Source: Spisula solida (taxonomy: Eukaryota; Mollusca; Bivalvia; Venerida; Mactridae). From it: a stretch of 64,000 nt of DNA. The DNA is taken from positions 12,970,720 to 13,034,719 of the forward strand of contig OX365950.1 in the NCBI GenBank assembly GCA_947247005.1, written 5' to 3'. How positions within the stretch are numbered: position 1 is the first letter of the stretch; each line of letters starts with the position of its first letter. Under the pieces are notes generated by a model. The model ran no database searches. It was not told where the DNA came from and saw only the letters and a list, made by a program, of their open reading frames with translations. Below are positions 1 through 11,500 of the stretch, piece by piece. Both the position numbers and the translations under genes were made by a program.

Positions 1-143
1 ACCACCATGTCTCTTTTGCATTAAGCACATTACATGGCGATAGAATAAACACCATAAAATTATGTCACCAACATTCATTATAAATTATAAGTGCTACATC
101 CCTCATATAATTGTTGTAACATAATAACTAGCACATTTTGATG

Positions 144-350
144 GCTTAGAAAAATAAGGTCGTAAGAAGCACTTATGAGACTCATACATTCTAAATCTGC
201 ATCACAAGGCGCATCTTTTTAACCTAATTTTATACCAATCTGATACGGTCATGTTGACCATACTCAAGAAAAGAGTAGTTTTCAAACATACTTTACTTGA
301 CTTCTCAAAATGGCATTCTTGTACTTGCGACCTTATTCTTCTAAGCCAGC
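144..350 (-). mobile_element. MITE family A, copy 1
   Basis: About 200 bp bounded by imperfect terminal inverted repeats: left GATGGCTTAGAAAAATAAGG, right ending CTTCTAAGCCAGCAA. The inside matches, in reverse orientation, the copies at 13.87 kb and 18.66 kb (shared blocks around GGTCATGTTGACCA and AGTAGTTTTC). No coding capacity, so a non-autonomous DNA transposon; the superfamily is not assigned. Its right end lies about 20 bp before the acceptor of the exon at 373. Confidence 0.7.
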
Positions 351-372
351 AATGTATGCATTTATTTTTCAG

Positions 373-524
373 TTGGATCAAGAGATATTACGTTTAGAGC
401 GACTTCTGGAACGGCCGGTTCAACCATATCCCAAACTTACTACTGACATGTTGTTTCTGTTGCCGGAGTCCCGGGTAGATCCTTCACCGACCTTCTCCAG
501 AAATCATCATATAGAGAGGGGAAG
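373..524 (+). CDS. unknown gene, penultimate exon
   Basis: 152 nt, starting in phase 0 and ending with two bases of a split codon. It encodes a Leu/Arg/Glu-rich helix (QEILRLERLLER) followed by a Pro-rich segment. The polypyrimidine tract (361-372) lies just inside the flank of the MITE ending at about 350. Confidence 0.7.
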
Positions 525-2089
525 GTATTAGACGTATTACTAGATAAGCTGCTATGTTAATTGACTTGTAGAACATATAATATATGATACATTATACAAG
601 GGCAGAATCAGAATTTACTATAAGTGAATATTGATCTCAAACAGGTCAAATGGGAGGGAATGTACTATATAAACTCTACTCATATAGAGATATAAAGGTG
701 TATATTTAGGTCATGCATGTTTATGTACTTTTATCATAAAAGAGTTTGTACAATAAATCCCCCCGTTTAGCTACTGGAGTTGAAAATTTGCCTATACATG
801 CAGATACTTACCTAAAGACATAAGACAATGACTGTCTCAATAGCATTGTTTTCATAAGATGACTTCCAATATTGAGTCTTTCTCTACATATGTAATGCGT
901 TTTTTTCTTGTTTTGGTCATTACGACGAATTCAGAATAACCTCTGTATTTTTCGAGCGATTTCGTAGTCAATTATCGCAGTATAAACCCCCAATAAATGT
1001 AATATAATTGTATTGTAATAATCAAGTTTCTGTATGTCAGAAAAGGGGCTATTGCGTACAATTCAGTTCCAATAGAACATTTAGTAATTGTAGCAATTGG
1101 GTGTTCTGCTTTTCCTATTGCTATATCATAGTGTGATCTTTTTGTCATAATTCTATTTCTTAAAAGGCGCCATTTTATGCTTGCATCTATGTTTTCTTGT
1201 TTTCAACAGAAATGCAATCACATTTGGGCTTTTTGTATTGGTCACCAAGAACAAATTCTTTGCCATTTGTAAATGTTGAATAATTGTGACATGTTCTTTC
1301 TTTCATAGATGTTGCTCAATATCCGACGCCGGTGATATGTCGATGGGCGTGTCGGAAGACAGACCAGATATTGATACACACGACGAACAAATTTGGTCAA
1401 AACAACTACGCCGACGGTCAAACCGTTTAAGTATACGCAATGCAACAAACTTTGCGTATAGTAAATTGTGTAAGTTGCGTCCAAGATTCAGTGTTGGAAG
1501 TGTTAATTTCCGACACGAATACGAAGATCTGAATGCGTCCCCGACATCTCCCGACGGATTGTTTACACCAGTCCTACCATTAGAACGGAGCAAATCATCG
1601 CATCCACTGCTAAGACAAGAAGCTGTCGATGAAAAGAAAGGTGTTACTTATATAGTTGATTCCAAACAGAGTTCTGAGAAAAGTGAAACAAGGACTACAG
1701 ATACTCATACCTCTGACGACGTGGAATCTCCACAAGATCATTGTACCGTGTCCTTTCATATACCCGTGACAAATAAACGTACGAAACGATCGGTGCCACC
1801 CATTGATATAACAGGTTGTGATACAGACCCTGATAGTGTAAATATTAAACGTGCGCATGCGCGGAAGTTCGGAAACACTCTTGATGTACCGTATGGCTAC
1901 GAAGAGTGCCGCATATCAGAAATAGAGACAACAAACTTTGGTCACAATGTTCCGAGAGTCCGGAGAGCTAGGTCTATCATTGAGCATGAACGAAGAGCTA
2001 GAATTAGAAAATTACAGTCTGATTTGGGACGCATTCAGAAAGAATTACAGGATTTAGACGAATTAGAATATGAAGTTTCCTTTGTATGA
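373..2089 (+). CDS. 3' end of an unrecognised gene (two last coding exons)
   Basis: Two coding exons, 373-524 and 1309-2089, join in phase: the first leaves two bases (AG) and the second supplies one (A), making Arg. The acceptors are TTTATTTTTCAG and TTCTTTCTTTCATAG, the donor is AAG|GTATTA. The joined 310-residue tail begins LDQEILRLERLLERPVQPYP, which looks helical. It continues through a Ser/Thr-rich, probably disordered, basic middle and ends with a charged heptad-like helix (about RRARIRKLQSDLGRIQKELQ). The last residues are EVSFV, which fits a class I PDZ ligand ([S/T]-x-V). The stop is TGA at 2087-2089 and AATAAA follows at 2116. I do not recognise the family. The 5' exons lie left of the window. 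Confidence 0.72.
1309..2089 (+). CDS. unknown gene, terminal coding exon
   Basis: 781 nt including the stop. The first base completes the split Arg codon. Codon use is even and the frame stays open for 260 codons, unlike the surrounding AT-rich DNA, which supports a real exon. An apparent start at 1286 is only GTG inside the intron and is not used. Confidence 0.78.
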
Positions 2090-2115
2090 AGAATTTACTA
2101 TAATTATTTATTTAT

Positions 2116-2121
2116 AATAAA
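2116..2121 (+). terminator. polyadenylation signal AATAAA
   Basis: Canonical AATAAA 27 bp after the stop codon of the gene ending at 2089, in a T/A-rich stretch. A very short 3' UTR is inferred. Confidence 0.5.
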
Positions 2122-2299
2122 TTATTTTAATCCTAGTTTTTATTCAGGAAATATTGTTCGTCCCATGTTTGATTAATTATTTTTAAAAATCAAACACTTA
2201 CTGCGCAGACAGATAATGAAAGGAAACATTTTCTTTTAATCTTGTAAATACCCGGTTTGTTCAACAATATGTCAGTCATATTACTGCGGTAAGTTGACC

Positions 2300-2720
2300 T
2301 AACCAGTTTCCAGGGATTGCTTATCAACCAGTACTGATTTGTTCAGCCCAAGGCAATTGGCAACTTCTCCACCTGAGGAATATGTACCTGTGTTGTATTT
2401 ATTATAAAGTACGGTCACTTGTTCGGATGCACAACGCACTCGTGATTTAATAACTGTGCATCGAAAATCTTGACCGTGCTTTATTCTACGAGAAAACACA
2501 GGTGCATATTCATTATATCTTAAACCAGTACTAACTGGATAAACAACTAGCAACTTTCAACTCATTCACTTATGGTTGGTTTGACATGCCCTTGGTCAAT
2601 GTCAGTCAGTGGACATGGATAGTTTCCTGGAATTAATAATAAACCAGTATTAACCTTGTACTCATCCACATGCAACTGACAACTTCTCCACATGTGATAT
2701 ACATGGCCAAAACCAATGTC
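2300..2720. repeat. interspersed repeat (ACCAGTACT / CAACTTCTCCAC family)
   Basis: The blocks AACCAGTACT and CAACTTCTCCAC recur at 2330-2370, 2520-2550 and 2640-2700, and again at about 42445-42500. This indicates a dispersed repeat with internal duplications. Boundaries and class are not determined. Confidence 0.4.
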
Positions 2721-2739
2721 ACGGATGAACCATGCACTG

Positions 2740-3035
2740 CCTGGATCTGTATTCCGGCGAACCTGGATCTGTATTCCGGCGAACCTGGATCTGTATTCCG
2801 GCAAACCTGGATCTGTATTCCGGCGAACCTGGATCTGTATTCCGGCGAACCTGGATCTGTATTCCGGCGAGCCTGGATCTGTATTTCGGCGAGCCTGGAT
2901 CTGTATTCCGGCGAACCTGGATCTTTATTACGGCGAGCCTGGATCTGTATTTCGGCGAACCTGGATCTGTATTTCGGCGAACCTGGATCTGTATTCCGGC
3001 GAACCTGGATCTGTATTACGGCGAACCTAGATCCC
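2740..3035. repeat. 22-bp minisatellite, about 13 copies
   Basis: Tandem array of a 22-bp unit GGATCTGTATTCCGGCGAAC + CT with scattered point changes (TTTCGG, TTACGG, GAGCCT variants). The unit is free of stop codons in several frames on both strands, which creates long but meaningless open frames here. Confidence 0.95.
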
Positions 3036-3089
3036 TCGGTTGACGAGCGAGTACCTGACATGCTGCACAATAGGTTAAGTATTTAACCT

Positions 3090-4530
3090 TGGTATGTCAA
3101 ATGGGGGGGTTGACTATATAAACTATACTGATAAAAGTACATCAACATGTATCACCTAGATAGTTGCCTACAACTGGCTGTGTGATAATGTAAACACTGA
3201 CTCTTTTCACATACCGTTAATCAAAAATCAACATGGAACAACATACATATACTGTTGTTGTGTCGTTAAGATTATATGTCAAAGGAAATTCCAAATACAT
3301 GAAGAAAGATCATGGCCAATCTTATCGCAGTCGCAAAGCCCTCGACAGCAAGAGTTTCTACATCACAATGCTGAACTACGGTCGATAAGCTGATGTAATT
3401 CAGCAACTTCAAACAGATAAAAAATAAATCGCACATGGAAGCAGGATTCAACAGAAACAACGGAGTACAAAAGGAACAAAAGGAACCCACACAAATAAAA
3501 AGGCTCATAATACGGGTTACAATGACAAGTTCAACAAAAAGGAATAAGAAAGATTGAAACAGAACAGCTACAATACTCCCACTCCAACAGCCTGCTACAT
3601 CAGTCAGGTCGGAACAAAGAGCCAGCAGACACGAAGGAACCACAAGAACAACACAAAAAGCAACAATAACAATAAACATAAACTGTTTACATGCCTTTGT
3701 GAAAGGAACGAAACAACAGCTAAAAGAACACAGTAACAAACATATTTTGGAGAATAGTTGTTACAAATTGTCAAATATTCGCGTAATTTTGATAAAGTTG
3801 CCTGTACGTATATACCATAAATAACCACACGGACATTTAAAATAGCTTAGGAAACATTGGCATTTTGTATTTATTTGGTAGTTTTACATCCAAACTTTTA
3901 TAGGGTATCAATACCCGTATCAATACCCTATATAATTAACACTGCTATCAATTAAATTGCCTGAATTTGTTTTGCATTCGATGAAAACGAATTGCAAAAG
4001 GAACCGAATACCTCGCTGATGTTTACGCCGCTGTAGTTTTGTTGATTTCAAAGTACGAGTACGATCGCATGTGAATTACATAATTTACAAATCATTTTGG
4101 AAGGAAACTCTGTGCTATTTTCAAAAGGAAAAATACCGAGTGCATGATATCAAGAGTGGTTTAAATTGTTTATTTGCCATAAATCGTTCATAAAGCAACC
4201 GATCTGTGAGGCAGCACCTTTAAACGTTTTACGGTGCACCAAACCTCAAACTCACACATATTAAATCCATCTCGAATGTCGTAAATCTTGCTGACAGTAT
4301 GGCCTTTTTCAAATGTAAGATCTAGATCTAAGAAAGATGCAAATGTAAAAGATACCAGATTAGACTACCTTATTTTTTCAGAAACTTAAAGCTAGTACGT
4401 GTATAGTTTACTAATTAACTTGAAATAAGTCACATATTGTTGCGTGTGTGGCTAAATATAAAGGATTTTGAAGCACGCGGTTTGGTTGCTATGGTACAAC
4501 CATCCATTCACACAGTATTACCCTGCTTAT
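3090..4530. other. intergenic, no gene recognised
   Basis: A-rich on the plus strand, with oligo-A/CAA stretches at 3420-3740. The hydrophobic frame on the minus strand at 3272-3739 is explained by this composition (TTT/TGT codons). Nothing else was recognised. Confidence 0.5.
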
Positions 4531-4539
4531 ACCAAATTA

Positions 4540-4790
4540 ACATGACTACGAACATGGCACTGAACAACACCCCGGACACGACTATGAACATCACCCCGGA
4601 CACGACCCCTAACAATATCCCGAACATCACCACGAAAATGACCCACAAAATGACCCCGAGCATCCCCAAGAAAATTACCCCGAACATGATCCCGATCACC
4701 ACGAAAATGAACCCGAGCATCACCACGAAAATGACCAAAAACGTAGCCCTGAACAAGACCTCGAACATCACCACGAATTATGTGTAAATT
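4540..4790. repeat. degenerate CAC/ACGA-rich minisatellite
   Basis: Imperfect repeats around ACATCACCACGAAAATGACC and AACATCACCCCGGACACGAC, in steps of about 15-24 bp. Frames are open on both strands purely because of the repeat. Confidence 0.75.
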
Positions 4791-5316
4791 ATTCATTACC
4801 ACTGATATTTAATTTCTAATCACAAGACTGTTAGATCACTCGTACATATATATAAGCTAGAAACCACTCCAAATTATAATACGCACTGATGACCAAGAGT
4901 AGGGATGGACATTATTCTGCGGAAAGGAAAAGTTTAATTATCATCAACATCGCTGAGAGAAAAAATTCATTAAGTAAGACAAGCTATCATCTATGTTCTT
5001 GCTTCTACGATATCCTGTGTCTATTATGTCTAATCCGTATTAATTTATCATCGACTGTGACACGGGGATGTTTTAATCTGTAAACAGTTGTCAGCGAAGC
5101 TTCCGTGTCTAAGTAAAACACTCAGTATGGACAAATTGTATTTCCTTCTTTCATGAGATGTGAAGTAGAATCTGTCCAAAGCCTACGATATGGGAGATTG
5201 TGCAGCAATTTTTCTAGAGCAACACTATTTGTAAATCTGTAAAGTACACCCCGCACAGATCGAACAACACCCTAGGTGTAAATCCATTGCAACATGAAAT
5301 GTTTGTTAACTGACAC

Positions 5317-5535
5317 TTATGCTCATATGGCAGCCCTTGTCATGGTTTCCTTGACCAACTGACCGCAATATCAGTAGGGACATTTTACTGAAGATGGCCA
5401 ACCTCCATTCAAAGCTTGAAGACTCTGGGCCAAATCGGTCATGAGCAATCGATCGGAAACTATTTGGACTACGGAACGACATTAGCAAAACGATATACAC
5501 CCTCTTATTCGAAGGGGGGGGGGGGGGGGGGCATG
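5317..5535 (+). mobile_element. diverged pearl-like element with expanded G-run end
   Basis: Contains blocks also found in the elements at 40.39 and 49.52 kb: ATGGCAGCCC, CCAACCTCCAT..AAGCTTGAAGA and ATCGGAAACTATTTGG. It ends in an 18-base G run (5514-5531) followed by GCAT. Related copies end GATGGGGGCATAA, so the run is probably an expanded version of that terminal G block. Confidence 0.55.
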
Positions 5536-6479
5536 AAGCTTATAATCATTTCGCTTTGTTGTTTAGTTAGAATAACTTTATTTTGAAAGCTTGTGTATAA
5601 ACAAACATAATTTTCGACGATACTTAACGTTACCATTGTGTACAAGGTCATTCACTGTCACCGAGGCATCAAGGTCTCTGTGCTAGTTGTAAGAAGACGT
5701 TTCACTACTCACTCACTACAGCCCAAATTACATTTTGAATGCAGTTGAACTCGTTTAAGTCGAACTTTCCGTTAAGTTGAAGTTTTTTTTGTAGGACCGA
5801 TTTCACTTTTATGTCTATTTGACTGTATTGAATGAAGGCAAGTAACGCATTTAATTATCTTTAAGACGAATTCGAGAAAATGAAAGTCGACTGTTATTCT
5901 ATTTTAATTCATTTTCCGTGTTCATTCAACGTCGACCAATTACTTACACATCCAGATAAGACAAACGTCTATATGCCATTGTTTTTACAAGAATGACAGC
6001 GAAAGAAGACGATCATCGACATAGACATGAGAAACTACTGACCTTGGAATAACCTAGTTTTCTTCCTATAATAAGAATCGCATGGGTTATTGGTCATAAA
6101 CACCAGGATTAAAGGATAAGTTGAGTGAATAGTATGCTGGTGGACACCGTCCTTTATGACAAGAGTTTCTCACAGCGTGACAATTTAATACCAACAGAAA
6201 CCTGTTAACGACCATGATAATTAATTACTATTAGCATTCCCAGTAAACAGCCTCTTTAGTATTAATGAATAAATTCAGTGTCCGTATAATAAAACTCTCC
6301 GTGTTTCTAAACGAATTAGACTTTCTGCCATATTGTTTCCCATTTGCCTGTGATTATCACTTATTTATATGTAGATCGACATCGAGGCAAGATCAGATTA
6401 TTCACTTTCTTTATAGAATGCAAGAATTTTTAACAGTCATACACACTGTGCGAAACAACTTGGTATGATACGTCTTACT

Positions 6480-7780
6480 ACGTCACGGCTCGGTGCTTTA
6501 CAGTGTTGTATGGTACGACGCGGTGGCTGGACACGGTAAGATACGGTCATGACCTGCAGGAAACGGCCAGTATTGTCCGACAAGGATCCGTTCAGCGCAG
6601 TACGCTCGTTGCTATACTGTACAACAAGACACTGTACGACACGACAAGGTTCTATACTTGACGACATGGCACTGTGCGGTTCGGTACTGTACGATGCAAC
6701 AATGCGCGGTTCACTATAATGTTTTTTGTACTATATGATACAGCATTGCACAACTAGGTTCCTTATTATGAAAGGACACTGTTACTTTACTGTGCTGCAC
6801 GGTACTGTACGACACGGCTCGGTTATTAACGGTTTTCCTAAGTTAGGACTCGGCTGTACTATATGACAAAGTACTGTATAAAACCTTGACTGCGCAGATC
6901 GGTACTGTATAAAACACGTGACTGCGCAGATCGGTACAGAGAGTTGGACAAGTGGTTCAGTGGTAAGGGCTACTGACTGCTGATCTGAAGGTTGTGGGTT
7001 CGATCCCTACTCCAGCCAGGCAAAAACAGAAATGCTTTTCAGTGTTTCCCACCTAACATAACTGAAATTACTAACAGTCTTTCGGACGAGACGTTAAGCG
7101 ATGTCCCGTGTATGATGCTTTACATCGGCACGTAAAAGAACCAGGGATGTTTCTGGAACTGGGACATCTTCTGTATCATGCACTATCCCCAAGAACTAAA
7201 GTAACTAACCTCTTCTGGGGGCCTCGCCCATATGGATTTCCGGTGGCGAGGATAAATAAAAGCAAATAAACCAAGATCGGTACTGTATGAAACGGTACGA
7301 TACTGTAACGACAATGCACGACTCGATACAGTACTGTCCTGTATTACACGACATCGTACTGTATGGTACGTACGACACGGCTCTGCTGGGATCGGTACTG
7401 TCCGAAACGACTAAGTACTGTACTGTGCAACGCGACAATACACGGGGCAGTAACCTTCGGTACGTTACGGCTTGGTATACTGTACTGTTCGGCACGGCAC
7501 TGTACTGCACTACACTACTCGGTATCACTTATGAATCGACACAGTATGGTGATTAACTGCACAACTTGGTACTGCACTACACAAATCTTTTAGAGGTTCT
7601 CCCTACTCGGCAATGCATTAACACTGTACGTTGATGTACTGTATGACACGGCACTGCTGCCGACTCGGTACTGTACAAAATGACAGGATATACTATATAT
7701 ACATTCCGACTTGGATGTGTACGAAACACGTCATGATGCTGTACAGCGCGACCAAACACGGCACTGTACGCTACGGCATG
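6480..7780. repeat. GTAC/CGAC-rich cryptic repeat region
   Basis: The motif CGGTACTGTACGACACGGC and variants (CACTGTACGA, CGGTACTGTATAAAAC) recur irregularly for about 1.3 kb. It is interrupted by the SINE at 6938-7273. No fixed period was found; it looks like a much-diverged minisatellite. Confidence 0.75.
6938..7273 (+). mobile_element. tRNA-derived SINE family 1, copy 1
   Basis: 336 bp. The tRNA-like head has an A box (TGGTTCAGTGG) and a B box (GGTTCGATCCC). The body contains TTCGGACGAGACGTTAAGCG and CACGTAAAAGAACCAGGGATG, and the tail contains TCCGGTGGCGAGGATAAATA. It is flanked by the 10-bp direct repeat AGATCGGTAC (6928-6937 and 7274-7283), although that motif also belongs to the host repeat. 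A copy in the other orientation lies at 25267-25600. The conserved body is probably one of the named metazoan SINE central domains, but I cannot say which. Confidence 0.9.
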
Positions 7781-7973
7781 TGAATTAATTCTGTGAAAAT
7801 ATTTATCGAATGAAAAATTGGGGTGTGCATGATATGTAATAAGGGAAATAACTGCTAAGGTATATGCTAAAATAGTTTACAGAGTTATGTCCCTCATTGG
7901 CTGATAACACAAACACAACACAATCGCTCCACACTAAGAGACTAAACGATTTTAATTTGCGATAGAAGGGACT

Positions 7974-8515
7974 TGTGGCACTCAACGGTCGGTTTGATTG
8001 GGGGAGTTGATGCACTGAAAGATCGGTTTGATTGGGGGGGGGGGGGTGTTGAGGCACTGAAAGTTCGGTTTGATTGGGGGAGTTGAGGCACTGAAAGGTC
8101 GGTATGACTCGAGGAGTGGAGGCACTGAAAGGTCGGTTTGATTGGGGGAGTTGAGGCACTGAAAGATCGGTTTGATTGGGGGAGTTGATGCACTGAAAGG
8201 TCGGTTTGATTGGGGGAGTTGAGGCACTGAAAGATCGGTTTGATTGGGGGAGTTGAGGCACTGAAAGTTCGGTTTGATTGGGGGAGTTGAGGCACTGAAA
8301 GGTCGGTTTGATTGGGGGAGTTGAGGCACTGAAAGATCGGTTTGATTGGGGGAGTTGAGGCACTGAAAGATCGGTTTGATTGGGGGAGTTGAGGCACTGA
8401 AAGATCGGTTTGACTGGTGGAGTTTGGGCGCTGAAAGGTCGGTTTAATTGGGGGAGTTGAGTCACTGAAAGGTCGGTTTGATTGGGGGAGTTCAGGCACT
8501 GAAAGGTCGTTTTGA
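7974..8515. repeat. 34-bp minisatellite, about 16 copies
   Basis: Unit GGTCGGTTTGATTGGGGGAG + TTGAGGCACTGAAA, with GATCGG/GTTCGG variants and one G-run expansion at 8034-8046. Because 34 is not a multiple of 3, each minus-strand frame cycles through all three readings every 102 bp. That produces three overlapping Ser/Pro/Asn-rich frames that are not genes. Confidence 0.95.
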
Positions 8516-8519
8516 TGAT

Positions 8520-11500
8520 TTGTTTAGACTCAATATTTATTTAGACATATACAGTGTACTGTCGGTTCAATAAGTAATACTAATGAGGGAACTGTTCCAT
8601 TCAAAAGAATAGGGGGGACTATGTTTTATATAATCAAATAGATACCTTCGATCAAAAGTATAATACTTGAAAACCAGTTTTCACATGGATAAGCATGCCG
8701 CTATTATATCAGTAATTTTGTTGAGATTTTGTTCAATCTCGCCACTGGTTCGACACTCATACAAGTTACATGAATTTGAAAGTTTTTATCTTTACAAATA
8801 TCTTATTTTTATGTGTAACTTATATAATAAAATTCTCGAAGTAAGGTATGCTAGTACGTCAGAATGTTTCCGCCGCTTAAAGTGTGCAGCTACTATGTAT
8901 AAATGTATTTTTGACTAGTCAAAACAATCTTCAATACGCATGTATATTAGGTAAATTTTTGACATTGGTAGTTTAAATGGACGGATTTACTATATAAATA
9001 TATGGTAAACTTTGAGTACAATAACATGCATTACTTAGAAATTTAGCTATACATGTATAATTTAATTAAGGTCTGTCACTTGTATACAAACATTATTACC
9101 GTTTTAATTATGTTCATATGATATGATAAAAAGGTAGTCAAAATCAATATTTTCCATACACAAGTTAAGCCGCATTATACGTTTAATAAAGAATGTAATT
9201 AGAGAAATGACAATGTTTATTTTCCTCGTCGCAAACAGAGGTTTGGCCTGAATAAACAAGTTATATATCTCGATTAATCAGGTCAGTCATATGTTTACAT
9301 AACATTGTGTGCATAAACATTGCAATTTCTCTTTTAAATGTCTGAGTTTATCATATACATGTAGCATGTGTATTCGTATGGCTTAGTGAATAAGGTACTG
9401 GTTTTCACTGCATTTTTCTCCAATTAAATGTTTAAAACAATAAGAATATTGCAATATTTATATACACGTGACATACCTGAGTAAACGGACAGTACATACC
9501 TATAGACAAAAGAAGTCAACAGTACGCTCAGTTTTTCTTCTTCAGTCAACTCAGAGACATGTTATAAGCTCGTATTATACATAGTTCACCGGAAATAACT
9601 CTAGCCTTATCAATAAATAAACATGGATAACATAAACACTATACGGTCAAATGACCGGTTGTAATCACTGTAGATTGAAAGAGTGTATGCATTAAAAGTG
9701 ATTATGTCCAAGATTGAACAAAAATGGATATCGGAAATGCATTTAATTTTCATATTTTTATTCGTACAAAAATGCTAAGGTTATCATCGACGGACTATAC
9801 CTCTGGTCGTTGTAATAATGTTTTGTATTTCGACTGACAAAACAATTGTCGTTGAAAATTGCAACTTAATTGCAACTTAATTGCTTCGTCTAACTCAGGA
9901 TAAACTCAGGATAAACGACTCCTAAGGGGATTCTTTAATCAATGTCTGACTGCCCTTGGTTGAGTTTATTTTGTATACAAGTCATATAGGTTCGCGATGT
10001 ATTGTGTTTATTATTGATCTGTTGCCACGGTAACCAACTATCGGTGAAAAGCACTTGCATTGACAATAAGCTATAATGAACCAATTATTTTGGAATTAAT
10101 TGGTGAACGTATATGCGTAATAAGCTCTAACAACGCGCATTTTGTTTAGCTGGACTTGATTAAAATATACAAACATTGGCGTTAATTTTATGGATAGACT
10201 ATTAACAGAAACGTAGAACTTATGTGAATATCTGTACGTGTACTAGTAGAAATGACTTTTAACCGGTGTCGAGTGTACATAGTAACAATCCATTTATCTG
10301 TACATGTATATTGAATTTTAAGTATAGCATATATTTAAAGAAATGCTATACGTGTCAATTGGAATTTAAAACCATACATATAGTAAGATGCAACTTGAGA
10401 TAGAATATAGAATTTGATTTTATAGATGAAGTAACGTTAATAACTAATGACATCAATCGATGTTACCGTATATGACAGCAAATTGACTTATTATCAGGGA
10501 TCAAAGAGTGCGGAATGAACTTCATATAAAATCCAAGTAGGAATATCAACATATAGTACAACACCGACTGGATGTTTTAACTAACTGTGTCATGTTTAAA
10601 CACACACACGCACAATTAAACTGTGGATTTAACTAAATCAGTAGTAATTCCGAATATCAGCAACAAGTAAGTCAAGTATACATTAATCATACATGTAGTG
10701 TCACCGCTAGTTACTAAAGGGCCGACACATTAAGGCTTATAAGACGCATACTTCCTGTATGCATTTGCTTCCAGACTACCAGACGGGCACCTTGCATGTA
10801 GATGTACTGTAATCCAAGTTTTACTCGCTTGTAGCTCACAAACCGACCGTATCAGAACGGATCTTATGCTGGCCGGGAGTCGAACATTCGACCTGCCGGA
10901 AGACGATAGTTATGAAAATGCACAATTTATAAGTTTGCATTATTATGATAACGAACTATCCGTGTCCTTGCCAAGTGACACAGTGAATCACGAGAGGGAA
11001 ATTGTAAATTCCGACCCAGTGGCGTAGTGGCGTTGGAGTTAGGTCCGCCTTGAGCCGGAAGGCGTTGATTAACTAGCAACGACATTCTTAGTCATTTAAA
11101 TGATTTGGCGTTTAGTTTCAATGGGCATTCTAAGGACTTGTTGGCGTGTCAATGTATAGTGAATAAGTACCTTCAATGTTACATAAATACAGTCTGGGTG
11201 GCGTGAAACACAATGAGACCGTATGAAATGAATCAATTAATGAAGACGTTGATACGGTATTATCACTAGTGTACCTACGCACGTACCATGTTGATCACGT
11301 GGTACGTTTTTATCAAAGCACTTACGGACAGCTTAATGTTACGCACAAATTTAAATTCTTCAAAATTCTTCATAATTCTTCAACAACTTCAAATTATGGT
11401 AAAGAGATCTATAACATTAACAATACACTCAGTAGACACACGTTCCTGTAAGAACCAGGATTAAAGATGCGGTATTAATGAACGTATCGGCCTATTCATA

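Noticed and set aside
2740..3035. CRISPR-like regular repeats (also at 20980, 43172, 48215, 49993)
   Set aside because: Units are contiguous with no unique spacers, and the genome is eukaryotic. They are minisatellites.
2633..3086. Several overlapping open frames on both strands
   Set aside because: They are readings of the 22-bp minisatellite.
3272..3739. 155-codon hydrophobic open frame on the minus strand
   Set aside because: The plus strand is A/CAA-rich here, so the complement is TTT/TTG/TGT-rich and gives Phe/Leu/Cys/Val by composition. There is no recognisable family and no splice context.
4437..4802. Open frames on both strands (Thr/Asn/Met-rich)
   Set aside because: Caused by a degenerate CAC/ACGA minisatellite with no stops.
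6945..7018. Possible tRNA gene
   Set aside because: A and B boxes are present, but the sequence continues into a SINE body with a target-site duplication and the cloverleaf is imperfect.
7803..8499. 220- and 185-codon Ser/Pro-rich minus-strand frames
   Set aside because: Rotated readings of the 34-bp array; no supporting exon structure.
8667..8918. 83-codon plus-strand frame
   Set aside because: Isolated, AT-rich and with no recognisable domain; consistent with chance.
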